Shown one piece after another: positions 11,963-23,492 of a stretch of DNA of 64,000 bases. The position numbers and the translations under genes are program-made. Where the stretch lies: NCBI RefSeq assembly GCF_027943255.1, contig NC_072893.1:35796001-35860000 (forward strand), given 5' to 3'. The notes beneath the pieces are model-generated. The model was not told the DNA's origin. It made no database searches and worked only from the letters and a program-made list of their open reading frames with translations. Within the stretch, counting starts at the first letter, position 1. The number at the start of each line of letters is the position of its first letter. This stretch comes from Anastrepha obliqua. Taxonomy: Eukaryota > Arthropoda > Insecta > Diptera > Tephritidae.

Positions 11963-12066
11963 AGCCATACCAATATTATCATAATAAAGAGAAATAATAA
12001 TAATTTCCTAAAAAATTTTATTTTATTCAAAATCAACACCGGCCCTTGAAACTTAACCACCCTTTA

Positions 12067-12629
12067 TAAATTATTACTCTGCGCGGAATAAAATGTAGCC
12101 TCGTGTCCAGCCCTTGATAAAAAAAATGTAGTTATAAGAAAATAAAAATGAAAGGAAAAATAACAGCTTTCACCCAGTTTAAGATTTTAGTATGCTGACA
12201 AAACGTTTGCATATCAACATTTTGACTATTTTTTAATTTTTTTTTTTGAAATTTTTAATATTTCTATACATATGTATATAAAAATATAGCCCATTGTCTC
12301 TCATAAGCCACAGAAATGAATTTTAAAATTTTATGCCTAAATTATGTAAAAAAAGAAACCACAAGCTGTTCATCCCAGTTCCACGCCTTTTAATTAAAAT
12401 TTAAAAAGATTTTTGATATGTAGTCTCATAGCTCACTAAATGTTCGGATAATAAAGTGCAAGATTGCAGTTGCTGAAAAAACTCGTTGATTTTTTTACTT
12501 TTTTTCCGCTGATCGTACTGCGATTTCTCAGTGAACAATCGGGTGCCTGTCGTTAGCTTCGGTAGGAAGTATGATGTTTTCATCCGAGATAGAGAACAAT
12601 GGTTGAGTCCTGAGAACCTATTAATGGGA
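12067..12629. other. No gene recognised
   Basis: AT-rich spacer with short open frames only. Confidence 0.45.
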
Positions 12630-13610
12630 TATCAGCACACTTTCTACACCTACTGATCCAAAACCAGTGATGGAAACGGATCTGGTACTTAAACGAAGAC
12701 ACTAAGTACTGCTATGCCACAGGACAGATAGCCACGGTATTCCTTACGGAAGTCTATGCCATCTTGAACGTGGCGTACTGGCTAATTGAGAAAAAGTGGC
12801 GGGGTAGCAGTATTGGAATTTGTAGTGACATTTAACCTGCCCTGAAAGCATTTGCTAACCAAGCTGCTCTTCGAAGTAGGTCGGTGAATGTAAAACAAAA
12901 CTGAACTGTGTTGCAAAATACAACAAAGTTAGTTAGTATTTGGGTGCCTGGACATTGTGGTATTATAGGGAACGAGTTAGCTGATAAATTGGCAAATGAA
13001 GGCTCTACCAGTATGCCACTAGGCCTTGAACCCTTTCTAGGTGTCAAATCCGCATCGATTCAACTATGGATTGACGACTTTATGATGTCTGCCCATAGAG
13101 GACGTTAGTCTAAGTTGAACTCGTGCAGAGTAGCCAAATGCTTTGTGAAAGAAGTAAACAGGAAAATATCGGCATTTCTTCTAAAACTCAGCAGACAGGA
13201 CCTGAGAGTACTGGTGGGTGTAATCACAGGGCACAACGCCTATGGTAAGCATATATGGATGGCTACCATGGGGATCGTAGCTAGCCCGATATGCCTATCC
13301 TGTCTTGAGAATGAGCATTTTCTCTGTAGCTGTCCTGCATTTTCCAGAATCAGACTTAGGATATTGGGTGGCGTTGTATTGAGTATGGATACAGTTCATA
13401 CTCTTCCTCTTCCGGATCTCTTAAAATTTATCAATAAATCCAAAAGATTTGTAGTAGAGTGACCTCAAACTAATTTATCCGTCTTACCACCCACTTTTTA
13501 TCTTTCCTATCTCTATTCTATCTATTGAAATCTATCCGGGTGTAGTACAATGGTCTACTGACTGAGTGCTTGGACTTGTCCAACCCCCCACAAATCGAAT
13601 CTAATCTAAC
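12630..13610 (+). mobile_element. LOA-like retrotransposon, decayed RNase H and 3' end
   Basis: In broken frames it covers the RNase H domain. IATVFLTEVYAILNVAYWLI is near 12740, VSIWVPGHCGIIGNELADKL at 12935-12994, and CRVAKCFVKEVNRKISAFLL near 13124. LMVG-like LRVLVGVITGHNAYGKH follows, then the CLSCLENEHFLCSCPAF cysteine motif and LPDLLKFINKSKRFVVE with a TGA stop at 13460-13462. These match the end of the intact LOA-like ORF2 at 42519-46178 segment by segment, but it is a different, older family. The 3' UTR ends with GAGTGCTTGGACTTGTCCAA near 13570. Confidence 0.8.
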
Positions 13611-14309
13611 TATTTTTCAAATCTTCTTCAAAATATTTTCCACAAGAATTTCCCTGAGTTACCTGCCCCAAAGTACTATGAAATAAAATAGGAAATGCCT
13701 GTCTGATATGAGTTGCATTTCGCGGAATTCTCTATATACTTGTATTTATATGGAAAACTCTAAAATAAATATAAGTAAAATCAACTGATCTGTACAGTAG
13801 TTCTTTCTTCATAGCGCCTTTGAATATTTCAAACAATCAAACATAGCCCAACACGCATTTAATAAGCTCTACACGCAACTGGACAGCTGCCAATCACACG
13901 CTTTCACACTTGCTTTTCAATATTGTGCACAATGTATGTTTGTAAGGGTGTATATACGAGTATTTGTAATAATAATGATACTATCACTTATTGCTATCAA
14001 CACTCAACACATTCTGAAGCAGCATTAGTGCTGGGTGATTAGTGCATACATACACATACACACATTCAATGAACAGTCACATCTGGCACCCTTCATCTAA
14101 GTCCAATACTTGCTAAATACACATAATTAGGCTACACTGGAAGTGGCCACTATTCAATGTAACAGCATTGTTTAAAATCGAGACCCGGCCGTTGCCTTTG
14201 ATGTTTTGCCGAAAATACACCTTAAAACATTTTTATGGCTATCCCAAAGCTCAGTCTAGTAGTTACAGCACAGTGGAGAGTACGAAACACATTTACATTG
14301 CCTCGGAAA
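13611..14309 (+). other. Upstream region of the Toll-family gene
   Basis: No coding exon or element is recognised. It should hold the promoter and 5' leader of the receptor gene. I cannot fix a TATA box or initiator with confidence. Confidence 0.4.
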
Positions 14310-16583
14310 ATGGCGCAGTCGAAGTTTGATAAAACAATATGCCAAATTCCTTTGGCCACCTATATTATTACTGGGCTAAGTTTCTATTTACTATTTACCC
14401 GCATTGCCGCCGCCGTTGAGGATTTGGGCAAACACCAGCAGCCCTTCACCGCCGAGGATTGTACGCAAATCACAGCCAATGGCACTTGCATCTGTTACCG
14501 TGACAAGCACAACTTGACCAATGTAGAATGTGTGGCCGAGCAAATTCATATTTCGTTGAACGAAGACAATGGCGTCAAGCTCACCTGTGGTGGCGGTGTA
14601 TTGAAACCGGATGTGCTAGCCAGTTTACCGCATTTGGGCAAACTACGCGAAACGGCTGAAATTGCCACGTACAACTGTTTGCCTGTCACCGAGTTGTTGG
14701 CCCAATTGGCACTAACGCCCAGCTACGTGTTGGATGTGAGGGGCTTGGCGTCGGTCGCACAAGTGTCACTCGAAACCTTCGGCCGCGATCTCGAACGCTT
14801 GCGAAAGATCAAAGAACTGGAACTGCATGCTGAGCCGCAGCAATCAGCAACAAACGACTTACAGCTTGTATCACAGCAGCTTTCTCCAGATATACTAGAG
14901 CCCATGCCATCACTTTTTCGCATCACAATTGACTTGAACTTCGCGCACTTGCCAACTGACTTATTCAGCCCAGTGCCCAATATAAACAGTATCGCACTGC
15001 TGGGTCAGCTGGAGGAGTTTCCCAGCTCAGCATTTCATGGTTTACGCCGTCTCCGTGAGCTCGATATGCAACAACATCGACTGCTGCATCGTTTGCGAGA
15101 GGACGATTTCAAATACTTGACTACTATTCGAGGATTATATCTGACTAATTGTAGCATAACAGAGCTACCAGCGCGTATTTTTGCACCTTTGATCCTCCTA
15201 CAGCGACTTGGGTTGAAGGACAATCAACTGCGTGTACTACCGACCACGCTGTTGGCGCAGCAAAAGCGTTTACAAATCTTAAACTTGAGCGGGAATCTGT
15301 TGGAGGCTTTACCGGTGGGCCTCTTTGCTACTACCACCAGGCTTTTAACATTATTTTTAAGTCGCAATAGATTGCGACATTTGGACGCCAAAGTACTACC
15401 ACCCTTGAACACCTTCATCGAGCTATCGGTGGACAACAATGAGCTGCGCACTATCGCTGCGGGCACTTTTGCCCAACCCAATCGCTTGCAGTTGCTCGAT
15501 CTGCGCAACAATCAACTCGACTGGGCAGCTGGTGAGGACTGCGCCATCTTCGAAGGATTATGGAGCTTAAAACGACTGCTGCTGAGCAATAACTCGCTAC
15601 ACTACCTATGCGATCAGCTGGGTTCCAGCAATCACTCAACCAGCGCACTCTTCGTCATCGATGTGCGTCAAAATCAACTAAAGCATATCAGCCCACAACT
15701 GATCAACACTCTTAACACGAGTGAGACCATGACGTTCGCCTACCTTTCGGAAAATCCATGGGCTTGCAACTGTAGCACCCAACCACTGCTCAACTTTGTT
15801 AAAAGCAATCGCAAGCGTTTGAGCGATGCAAGCGACATGCGATGTGAAAATACGAAATTGGCACGCCTTTTAGAATTGTCCTTTACTGACTTTTGTCTGC
15901 CAGAGATGGGTGTGCGCACAGTGTTGGTGATCGTAGTAGTTTGTGTGGCTGCCTTGGGTTTAGCATTCACCACAACTGCGCTCTGTTATTACAAGTATCG
16001 CATTGAGCTGAAAATTTGGCTGTACACACATCGTTTGTGTATGTGTTGTGTGAGTGAGAAAGATGTCGATCGCGATCGTAAATGGGATGCGTTCATTTCG
16101 TATTCACATCACGATGAACAATTCGTCGAAAATGAACTGGTGCCCGGATTGGAGCAGGGACAGCCATCCTTTAAGGTTTGCATACATGTGCGTGACTGGC
16201 TGGCTGGTGGTTATATACCCGAACAGATCATTGACTCGGTGGAGCAATCGCGTCGCACGATCATTGTACTATCCCAGCATTTCATTGAATCCGATTGGGC
16301 ACAGATGGAATTTCGTACAGCACATCAGTGTGCCGTGAATGAGGGACGTTCGCGTATAATTCTGGTGATCTATGGTGAAATTAAAGTTACAGAGCTTTTG
16401 GATCAAGAGTTGAAGGCCTATTTGAAGATGAACACTTACCTAAAGTGGGGTGATCCGTGGTTTTGGCAAAAGCTACGCTATGCAATGCCACACGCACAGC
16501 GTGGAAAGTGGAAATTTAGAGGAAATTCTAGCAAAATAGAGTGCAATGTCGAACTTTCAGAGGTTGTTGAGAACGGAAAATGA
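14310..16583 (+). CDS. Toll-family receptor (LRR ectodomain, one transmembrane helix, TIR domain)
   Basis: Transmembrane immune or developmental receptor; the family binds Spaetzle-like ligands outside and signals through MyD88 to NF-kB. An in-frame ATG at 14235 gives 782 residues. I prefer 14310 because it has AAAATGG context and opens directly into a signal-anchor-like segment (TYIITGLSFYLLF). Numbered from 14235: N-terminal cysteine region about 75-100, leucine-rich repeats about 200-500 and one LRR C-terminal cap at 507-554 (NPWACNC...FC). The membrane helix is about 560-585 and the TIR domain 616 to about 757 (WDAFISYSHHDEQFV; BB loop RDWLAGGYIPEQI; MEFRTAH; TYLKWGDPWFW). The BB loop lacks the usual Pro, as in Drosophila Toll (RDWLVGG). 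The short ectodomain with one cap points to a Tehao (Toll-5)-like or other Toll-1-clade paralogue. It has no introns and is flanked by retrotransposon debris, yet is fully open. Confidence 0.93.
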   Translation: MAQSKFDKTICQIPLATYIITGLSFYLLFTRIAAAVEDLGKHQQPFTAEDCTQITANGTCICYRDKHNLTNVECVAEQIHISLNEDNGVKLTCGGGVLKPDVLASLPHLGKLRETAEIATYNCLPVTELLAQLALTPSYVLDVRGLASVAQVSLETFGRDLERLRKIKELELHAEPQQSATNDLQLVSQQLSPDILEPMPSLFRITIDLNFAHLPTDLFSPVPNINSIALLGQLEEFPSSAFHGLRRLRELDMQQHRLLHRLREDDFKYLTTIRGLYLTNCSITELPARIFAPLILLQRLGLKDNQLRVLPTTLLAQQKRLQILNLSGNLLEALPVGLFATTTRLLTLFLSRNRLRHLDAKVLPPLNTFIELSVDNNELRTIAAGTFAQPNRLQLLDLRNNQLDWAAGEDCAIFEGLWSLKRLLLSNNSLHYLCDQLGSSNHSTSALFVIDVRQNQLKHISPQLINTLNTSETMTFAYLSENPWACNCSTQPLLNFVKSNRKRLSDASDMRCENTKLARLLELSFTDFCLPEMGVRTVLVIVVVCVAALGLAFTTTALCYYKYRIELKIWLYTHRLCMCCVSEKDVDRDRKWDAFISYSHHDEQFVENELVPGLEQGQPSFKVCIHVRDWLAGGYIPEQIIDSVEQSRRTIIVLSQHFIESDWAQMEFRTAHQCAVNEGRSRIILVIYGEIKVTELLDQELKAYLKMNTYLKWGDPWFWQKLRYAMPHAQRGKWKFRGNSSKIECNVELSEVVENGK

Positions 16584-16799
16584 AGAAAATGTGTACTCAT
16601 TTATAAGCATAGGTGCGTATTTGCAAGTATAAGAAAGTATTGTAAATATTTTGTATAGAAAATATTAATTTAATCAAAGTAGCTTTGGTCAAAAATAACA
16701 CAGAAGTTTTATTCGTTCGGCCATATAATGAATATGTTGTTCCAGAAGAGAAAAGCTTACGGTGTTCTTAATATTGTAGCAGTTCTCTAGACCCTGCCA
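16584..16799. other. 3' flank of the Toll-family gene
   Basis: AT-rich sequence that probably holds the 3' UTR. No canonical AATAAA stands out close to the stop. Confidence 0.4.
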
Positions 16800-17364
16800 A
16801 TGCGGTTGGATCAGCGATCGTCATCGCTTAACTCGTCTAACGGTAAGCCCAGGAAGCGCGCTATTTCGACAGGTTAGTTCCAGAGGAAGAGGGCTGTGTG
16901 AGGTAAGTGAGTTTGAGAGAGCATGTAAATAGGTGGCTTGTATCGTGCGGGGTACCTTCACATGCCGGACACGTATTGAGTATGTCGGGGACAATTCTGA
17001 ATAAGTAGGAGTTTAACCTGCCACAATATCCCGACCGTAATTGATCCAAGGTTACGCGAGTCACACGAGGCAACTGAAGCTCTGCGTCTGCAATGGATGG
17101 TGGTTGCACTCCCTCAACGGCATTCGAGGGTCGCGAGGTTAGGAAGGTGATGAGAATCTTCCGCTGAATGCCTATCTATATACTGACCGATCCAGTAGTT
17201 GCAGTCATGTTTGCTGCCTTGGTGCCATGATATGCCTCCTGACTCACCTGCGAGGGTGACTCAGGCTCCAGCAAATGTCTGTAGGGGTGATTTCTACGGT
17301 AACATCCATGCAGGGTGCTCCCGGTGTTTGCTGGTTCACTTATTAATATGAGGATCCGAGGCAA
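16800..17364 (-). mobile_element. Jockey-type non-LTR retrotransposon, 3' end of ORF2
   Basis: The minus strand reads LPRVTRVTLDQLRSGYCGRL, then NTCPACEGTPHDTSHLFTC (CX2C...H...C). In another frame it reads VEIARFLGLPLDELSDDDR before a stop near 16815. This is the C-terminal tail typical of fly jockey-like ORF2. At least one frameshift near 16870 is present. The farther part, 17170-17364, is open but not clearly the same element. Confidence 0.7.
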
Positions 17365-17413
17365 ATCTACTCAGAAAAGTATAATACAAGATTTTAGGAG
17401 AAATAACTTTATA

Positions 17414-17643
17414 TAAGGTGGCGCAAAATTAGTCACCCAATCGGAAGATTTAAATTTTTGCAATTGGCGTCGTACGTCAATCGTATTTGACATTTGTGAA
17501 CTAAATAGTTGCAGCATACAAACAGACAAGCGATGGAGGTCAAATAAAGATTATCATCATATTTTGTTTTGTGTTTTTTTTTTTGTTTTTAGTATAAAAG
17601 TTACTCAAAAATCAAATTCGATGATTAATTTTGCGCCACCTTG
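17414..17643. mobile_element. Tc1/mariner-type MITE, copy 1
   Basis: A 230-bp element with inverted ends YAAGGTGGCGCAAAATTA and TA on both sides (17412-17413, 17644-17645). It has no coding content. The interior (CAATTGGCGTCGTACGTCAA near 17460) is shared with the copy at 50459-50671. Confidence 0.85.
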
Positions 17644-17859
17644 TATTAGACTTCAATGTCAGTGCTCTTCAGATATTATTATAAAATGCAAGCTGACCTA
17701 AAGATTCAATGTAGAGCTAGTATTTTTAAAAAGAGATAAATGGCGAACATTTTTGACAAACATTTTTGCAGGTTATTTAAGCCAAAGATTTCGTTTTTCT
17801 GTCTTTTGGTTCAATTTTTTTCTGAAAGAGATGAAGGATCATTTTTATTTATTTTTTTT
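17644..17859. other. No gene recognised
   Basis: Short AT-rich spacer. Confidence 0.4.
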
Positions 17860-19437
17860 TTTATTTGCTATATTTTACTGGAGTCCCTTCTGCGGTTCGT
17901 TTTAATGACAAATCAGCGTCTACTCCTGTGGACGTAGCCAATTTGTTTGCCGATTTTTTCACATCTAATTTCACTAGTGATGATACGTACTCGTTTTCTC
18001 CTTGTCATGATAATACACTTTCATCCTTGAATTTTGGCTATTTAATTTATTTAAACCTGGACATTGCGAATGGGATTTTGGGCTTAAGACCTTCTCTACA
18101 GACTGATAAGGATGGGCTGTCTGTAATTTTTCTTAAAAACTGCCCGGCTATTGTCTTTCCTCTCAAATTAGTTTTTAATAAATCTCTATCTTCGGGAGTT
18201 TTTATCAACGATTGGAAAATCACAACTATCACCCTTAATTTCAGGAGTGGCAAAAATTATGATGTGTGCAACTACAGGCTGATCTCGAAGCTTTCTATTA
18301 TTTCTAAACTTTTCGAAGGAATTGTAAAAGAAAAAATGTACTTTGCAACTAAGAGCTTAATCTCGCCCAATCAGCATAGATTTATCTCGGGTAGGACTAC
18401 AGTTTCTAACCTGGCTGCTTTTGGTGAATACTGCTTTGGAAATTTTGCTGAAGGTTTTCAAGTCGTCATTGTGTTTATACGGACTTTTCTAAAGCATTTG
18501 ATAAAGTTTCTCATGCAATTCTATTGCGTAAATTAGCCTCGCTTGGTTGCCATTCTGTTTTCTTTCAATGGTTGAAATCTTATTTATCCGATAGACGATG
18601 TGTGGTAACGATTGAGGGTGAATGTTCGGAACCTTTCATTGCATCTTCAGGGGTGCCACAAGGCATTATTTTAGGGTCTCTTCTCTTCGCTCTATTTTTT
18701 AATGATATTTGTACCTGTTCTTCATTTGCCAACTTTCTTTTGTATGCTGATGATTTGAAAATATTTTCGGCCATTAGAAAAAATGTGGATGTTCCAATGT
18801 TGCAAACGAAAATTAATGCGCTCGTTCGCTGGTGCAGTAACTCTGGCATTTCTCTAAATATTAATATATGTTTTCATGTCACCTTCGCCGAAACTCAAAA
18901 TGTTTTCCAGTCATCTTACAGCATTGATAAAACTTTATTTCAATCTGTTCATCTAGGGGTGATCTTTGACTCACATTTTTCTTTCAACAGTCACATTAAC
19001 TTTATTGTGACCACTTCTTACTCAATCTTAGGAACAGTTTGATGTTCTCGGAGCCTTACACTCACAAATTTCTTTTTACTTCCTTTGTTCGCTCTAGATT
19101 AGAATATGCATCATTTATCTGGAGCCCCTGCCACCAATTTGCTATTGAGAGAATTGAACGTGTACAGAAGGTGTTCCTTAAATATGCTCTCAGGTCGTTA
19201 AAAATCTGAAATCCTATCCCTTCCTATCATTCCCGTTTGATTTTAATTACCTTAAAGTTTCTAGAGAGTAGAAGGTCTATGCTCTTACTGTCTTTTGTTT
19301 TTAGTGTAATTAAAGGAGAAGTCGACTGTGCATCCCTATTACGTTGCATTCACTTTCATATTCCTACTAGATCGTTGCGCAATACTTATCCATTTCATCG
19401 TAAATTTCTTACCACGAATTATGCGATGAAATGAATT
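17860..19437 (+). mobile_element. Jockey/CR1-like non-LTR retrotransposon, RT part, frameshifted
   Basis: Plus-strand frames cover the region before and through the reverse transcriptase. DVANLFADFFTSNF is near 17930, CNYRLISKLSIISKLFEGIV near 18268, and SPNQHRFISGRTTVSNL near 18363. After a frame change near 18480 come YTDFSKAFDKVSHAILLRKL, SSGVPQGIILGSLLF, and FLLYADDLKIF with the catalytic YADD intact. FVRSRLEYASFIWSP follows near 19085 and RCIHFHIPTRSLRN near 19348. At least two frameshifts and one stop make it inactive. It ends abruptly at about 19437 where an I-like element begins. A related minus-strand copy is at 47700-48727. Confidence 0.8.
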
Positions 19438-20576
19438 AACTCTTCCCCATCCTCCGATAGTGTATCAATAGATTCACCATCCACAATAGAAGAATTCGAT
19501 TTAACGCTTTCTTCTCTGAAGGGTAAGACTCCCGGTGGAGATAGAATTAACTACGTGATAGTAAAAAATATTCCTTCCTTCTTAAAATCCCGACTCGTTA
19601 ACCTATACAACTCAATATTTAGTCAAGGATTATTCCCTCAAGCGTGGAAAACTGCCGCAATTATCCCCATCCCCAAACCCAATAAACCCAACTCCCTCAT
19701 ATCTAGTTATAGACCTATATCCCTTCTCCCTTGCATGTCAAAAGTTCTAGAGAAAATGATTTCCCGGCGAATCATCTGGTTTGCCCAAAAAAATAACCTA
19801 CTTAGCCCACACCAGTTTACGTTTCAAAAAGGACTTAGTGTAATAGATCCACTTCTAATATTTGAACATTTCGCTAACTCAGCACTTGCCGATAGAAACC
19901 ATGTATCTGTGCTTAGCTTAGATTTTGAAAAGGCATACGATGGAATAGGCTCTCACAATGTATTGGAAGAGCTAAATCGCTGGAAGATTGGGGAAAAAAT
20001 GTATAATACTATCAAATCGTACTTATGCAATCGCAAATTTTATGTTCGTGCTAACAACCATGAATCCCAAATCCTTCCCCTCTTTGATGGCATTCCTCAA
20101 GGATCACCTCTATCTGTCATTTTGTTCATCATAGCTTTTAATGAAGTGAACTCTGTAATATCCAAACATCTGCATGTCGAACACTTCATTTACGCAGATG
20201 ATGTAGTAATTTTTTCAAATACCAAAAATTTATCAGAAGTTAAAAGTACATTTAGCGGTATCCTTGCGGACCTCGAAGTTTGGGCACAAGCTTCGGGAGC
20301 CAGTATTTCTATGAATAAAAGTTCTACATTCCATATATGTATGTTGCAAGCATAAATGCATATTCCCACCTATATCCTTCTCCAATACCATAATCCCCCA
20401 CACCAACACACTTAAAATATTAGACATTATCTTTGATAAGCGACTAATATATAAGCATAAGCATATCTAGACTAAACATAGTTAAATACTTATCCTCAAA
20501 GCACTGTTTGATACATTATTAAGTATCACTAGATCTCTAATCTTATCTAAAATTGACTTCGGACTGGTTATATAGG
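19438..20576 (+). mobile_element. I-clade-like retrotransposon, RT part (left half, split by insertion)
   Basis: An open stretch to 20355 encodes the RT domain: LSSLKGKTPGGDRINY, AAIIPIPKPNKPNS, SSYRPISLLPCMSKVLEKMI, SVLSLDFEKAYDGIG, FDGIPQGSPLSVILF and HFIYADDVVIF. Downstream in broken frame come LKILDIIFDKRL and ILSKIDFGLVI, ending at the TAGG at 20573-20576. The reading resumes as GHCAKTHLKHLEAPYHAAVR at 23680, so this and the right half were one element. The start is truncated and there is no endonuclease domain. Confidence 0.82.
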
Positions 20577-20760
20577 CACGGTAGGCAGGAAGCATCGATA
20601 GGTTGCACAAAAATGTCGACGAAAACTGCAAGCTGGGTTGTATTTGTTGATGATTATAGGCTGCAAAATCCGTTGGAATTGAAATCCTACCAGCTCCTTT
20701 TCAAAAGTTATTCATATTTTTATATTTCAGGTTGGGACAATTTGGAATAAATATCAAAAG
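20577..20760 (+). repeat. Left terminal inverted repeat
   Basis: 184 bp. It is nearly identical to the reverse complement of 23493-23675, with a small difference around GATTATAGGCTGC versus GATTATAAATGC and a few single changes. High identity between the arms suggests a fairly recent insertion. Confidence 0.9.
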
Positions 20761-20997
20761 TTATTTTCTAAATAGATATGTAAAAGTGTTGCATACTCAA
20801 TACATGGTATATAATACCTATATCAATATTATGTAGCTATATTATATATAATAGTTACGATAAATGCCGCTAGGAGGCAGAGGGCAGTCGAGTGCTTTCC
20901 GCAATAAAAAAGTACAGTTTAAACTATTAATATTAGTGTTTTCTGGCAAATGTATTTTCTAGTTTTAGAAATTCTTATATAAGAAGATTAATTAATA

Positions 20998-23232
20998 ATG
21001 AATAGTCAGCTGAATAGTCGGGTGAATAGTCAGCATCCGCTTTATAAATGCGATCATGAAGAAAATCGCACAAAAGTATGCGCTCTTTGTGGGAAAAAAA
21101 TTATTTTCCAAAATAAACCTTCCCATCATTTCTTGCTATCTGAAAAACATATGGAAGTTATAAAAAAGCACTTTAATGGTGAATTTAATATTTATAATAG
21201 TAAACTCCCAAAAAGTTTATGTAGCTCTTGCCGACTAACTATAAATGAATATGGAAATGATATTTTCAAAAGACCTTGTCCAACTATGCCCAATTACGAG
21301 GATCTTAAATTATCAAAAGAAACAAGAACGATGGGTTGTAATTGTTACATCTGTCTAACAGCACGAGTTACGAGTCATAAAAAACAAAAAAAGGTAGAGG
21401 TCAAATTAGGGATTTCTCTACAAATATTGACGTAAACAAGTGTTTTGATGATACTTCGCAACAAAAAGATTTACTTTCTAAAAATGAAGCAAAGGCAACT
21501 AAACCGAGAACTTCTACTGAGTTATGTAACAGTTGTTTTCAACAAATAGGTAAAGGCATATCACATTATTGCAGAGGTCCTTCTACTTCTAATGCTCGTA
21601 AGAATGTTTTGAATATAGTACAAAAGTTGAAAAAAAAATATCCAACAATGAGAACGAAGATAAAGATGAGCTCGTGTTAAATACTCTGGGATCGAAGGTT
21701 CGGGTAACTGTTAATAAAAAAAAATAAAAAGAATTAAGATTTTCTGCCGAAAGATTAGACAATTTCCAAGCTAATACTGGATCGTCTACAAATGATATGA
21801 AAAAATTGGCTAACTTCATTCGTAGTTCTGCTGGTAGAAACTCAGTTCCCAAGAATTACAATCAACATTTGTATGAACAATCTAATATCCTGGAACACAT
21901 TTATAAAGAAGGTTTCTAATATACGAATTCGAAACATCCCAAGATGGTATTAAACAGAGACCAGTTGGGTATGCTACTGCATCAGAACTCGTAGACTTTG
22001 TCTTTGAAAATCGAAACATTGAACATATTGAACAATCAAAAATAAAAGTAATGGCAGATGGAGGACAAGATTTCTTCAAAGTTTCTCTTTCAATATCAAT
22101 TCCAGAAGACGACTTGAAAGAAAATGACTTGGATAAAAGTAAAAATGTTTCAACTTACTCTACTGGTGGAAGTATGGCAAATAAATGTAAGTTGACTAGT
22201 GTGTTTAAATTGCTTTTATTAGGCATAGTGCCTCGGATTAAAGAGACCTATGATAATTTTAAAATTTTGGTTGAATTGACGAAACTCAATGAGATACCAT
22301 TTAAATTTGTTGGAGATTTAAAGCTCGTTCTATTGGTCAATGGGCAGCAAACTGCAACGGCTTTCTACCCTTGCCCTTATTGCTTCGTCACATTAAATGA
22401 ATTAAAAAGTTATAATAAAATGATTGAGGAAAATTATATAAGCAGTGATGACAAAAATCTTGATTTAAAGACCTACAAGCATTTAAAAGATGACTACTTT
22501 AAATTCAAGAGCTTGGGTAATGACAAAAAAAAGTCTAAAGAATGTCGCACTACAGTAAATCACCTTTTATTCATTGAATACGGCACTACTGAAGATGACA
22601 ACTTGTACGTACTTCAGAAGTGCATTCCTCCTGAACTACACCTATTACAAGGGTTTGTCAACCATCTTTTCTGGGACGATATAGTTAAAATTGAGGAAAT
22701 TGGAAAGTATAGAGCGTTATTGTGGCCTAATAAATTAGGTATATCTCATAAAAGCTATCAAGGAGATATGTTTGAAGGCAATCAATGTCGAAAATTATTT
22801 AAAGAGGCCGATAATTTGCAGGATCCTGAAATTTACGAGCTTGCAGGACCATTTCGTTTACAGCCTTATATTGCTGCATTTAAAGCTATGAATAAAATTG
22901 TTGAAAAGTGCTTTGCTGCCAAAAAAGCTGATCTTACTGACTTTAACAAAAATTTAAAAGAACTCCGTGAAGCCTTAAAAAGTACTGAAATTGCTCAAAC
23001 ACCAAAAATTCATATTATCCTGGAGCATTTGGAGGAAGCAATCATATTCTTGAATAATGATGGCTTAGGTTTATGGTCCGAGCAGGCTGGAGAGTCAGTT
23101 CATAGCGAGTTCAATAAATATTGGAATAAATTTAAAATAAATTTGCTAGATGAACCATCTTTTATAAGTCGCTTAAAGAAAGCTGTCGTTACATTTTCAT
23201 CACACACAGCATGTTTAAATTTACAAACTTAA
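20998..23232 (+). pseudogene. DDE-like transposase of the long-TIR element, with several frame breaks
   Basis: Three open pieces follow each other. The first, 20998-21435, starts MNSQLNSRVNS and carries paired cysteines (CALCGKK, HHFLLSEKH, LCSSCRLT, CNCYIC), a likely zinc-binding DNA-recognition region. The middle, about 21430-21905, reads ELCNSCFQQIGKGISHYC and QANTGSSTNDMKKL in changing frames with stops. The last, about 21907-23232, is open for about 440 codons. It holds KVMADGGQDFFKVSLSI (possible first Asp), KFVGDLKLVLLVNGQQ (possible second Asp), FYPCPYC, and GLGLWSEQAGESVHSEF (possible catalytic Glu). The stop is TAA at 23230-23232. The breaks lie in A-rich runs and look like decay, though introns are not fully excluded. 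No close family name can be given from sequence alone. Confidence 0.7.
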
Positions 23233-23492
23233 GTTTACAAATTCTAAATAATATATACAGAAATAGTAACACATCTTAATATCTAAAAATAAAAAAAAAT
23301 CTAAAAAAAAACAAAAAATCTGAAAAATCTGAAAAAAAACAAAAAAACTGGAAAAACATAAAAAAATAGAAAAAAAGGTACACAGTAAGTTACCTCCACG
23401 TGGTGTACCTTGGAAACGATTAAAATCGGCTAAAAACTTACGTAAGATTCTTTATTATTCTCTTGCATAATACAAATTCAAACGAGATTATA

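Larger units (their letters stand above)
9812..12064 (+). mobile_element. DD41D-type non-autonomous element, interrupted by a hAT element
   Basis: The ends are 24-bp inverted repeats: AAGGGTGGTTAAATTTCAAG on the left and the reverse complement AAGGGTGGTTAAGTTTCAAG on the right. TA lies directly outside both ends (9810-9811, 12065-12066). Without the insertion it would be about 475 bp. The transposase start MERYIIEQRV (from about 9925) is joined to the last 80 residues (DLTPLDFFLWG... to FHT, 9958-10181), so the centre of the gene is deleted. A relative is at 56100-56422. Confidence 0.85.
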
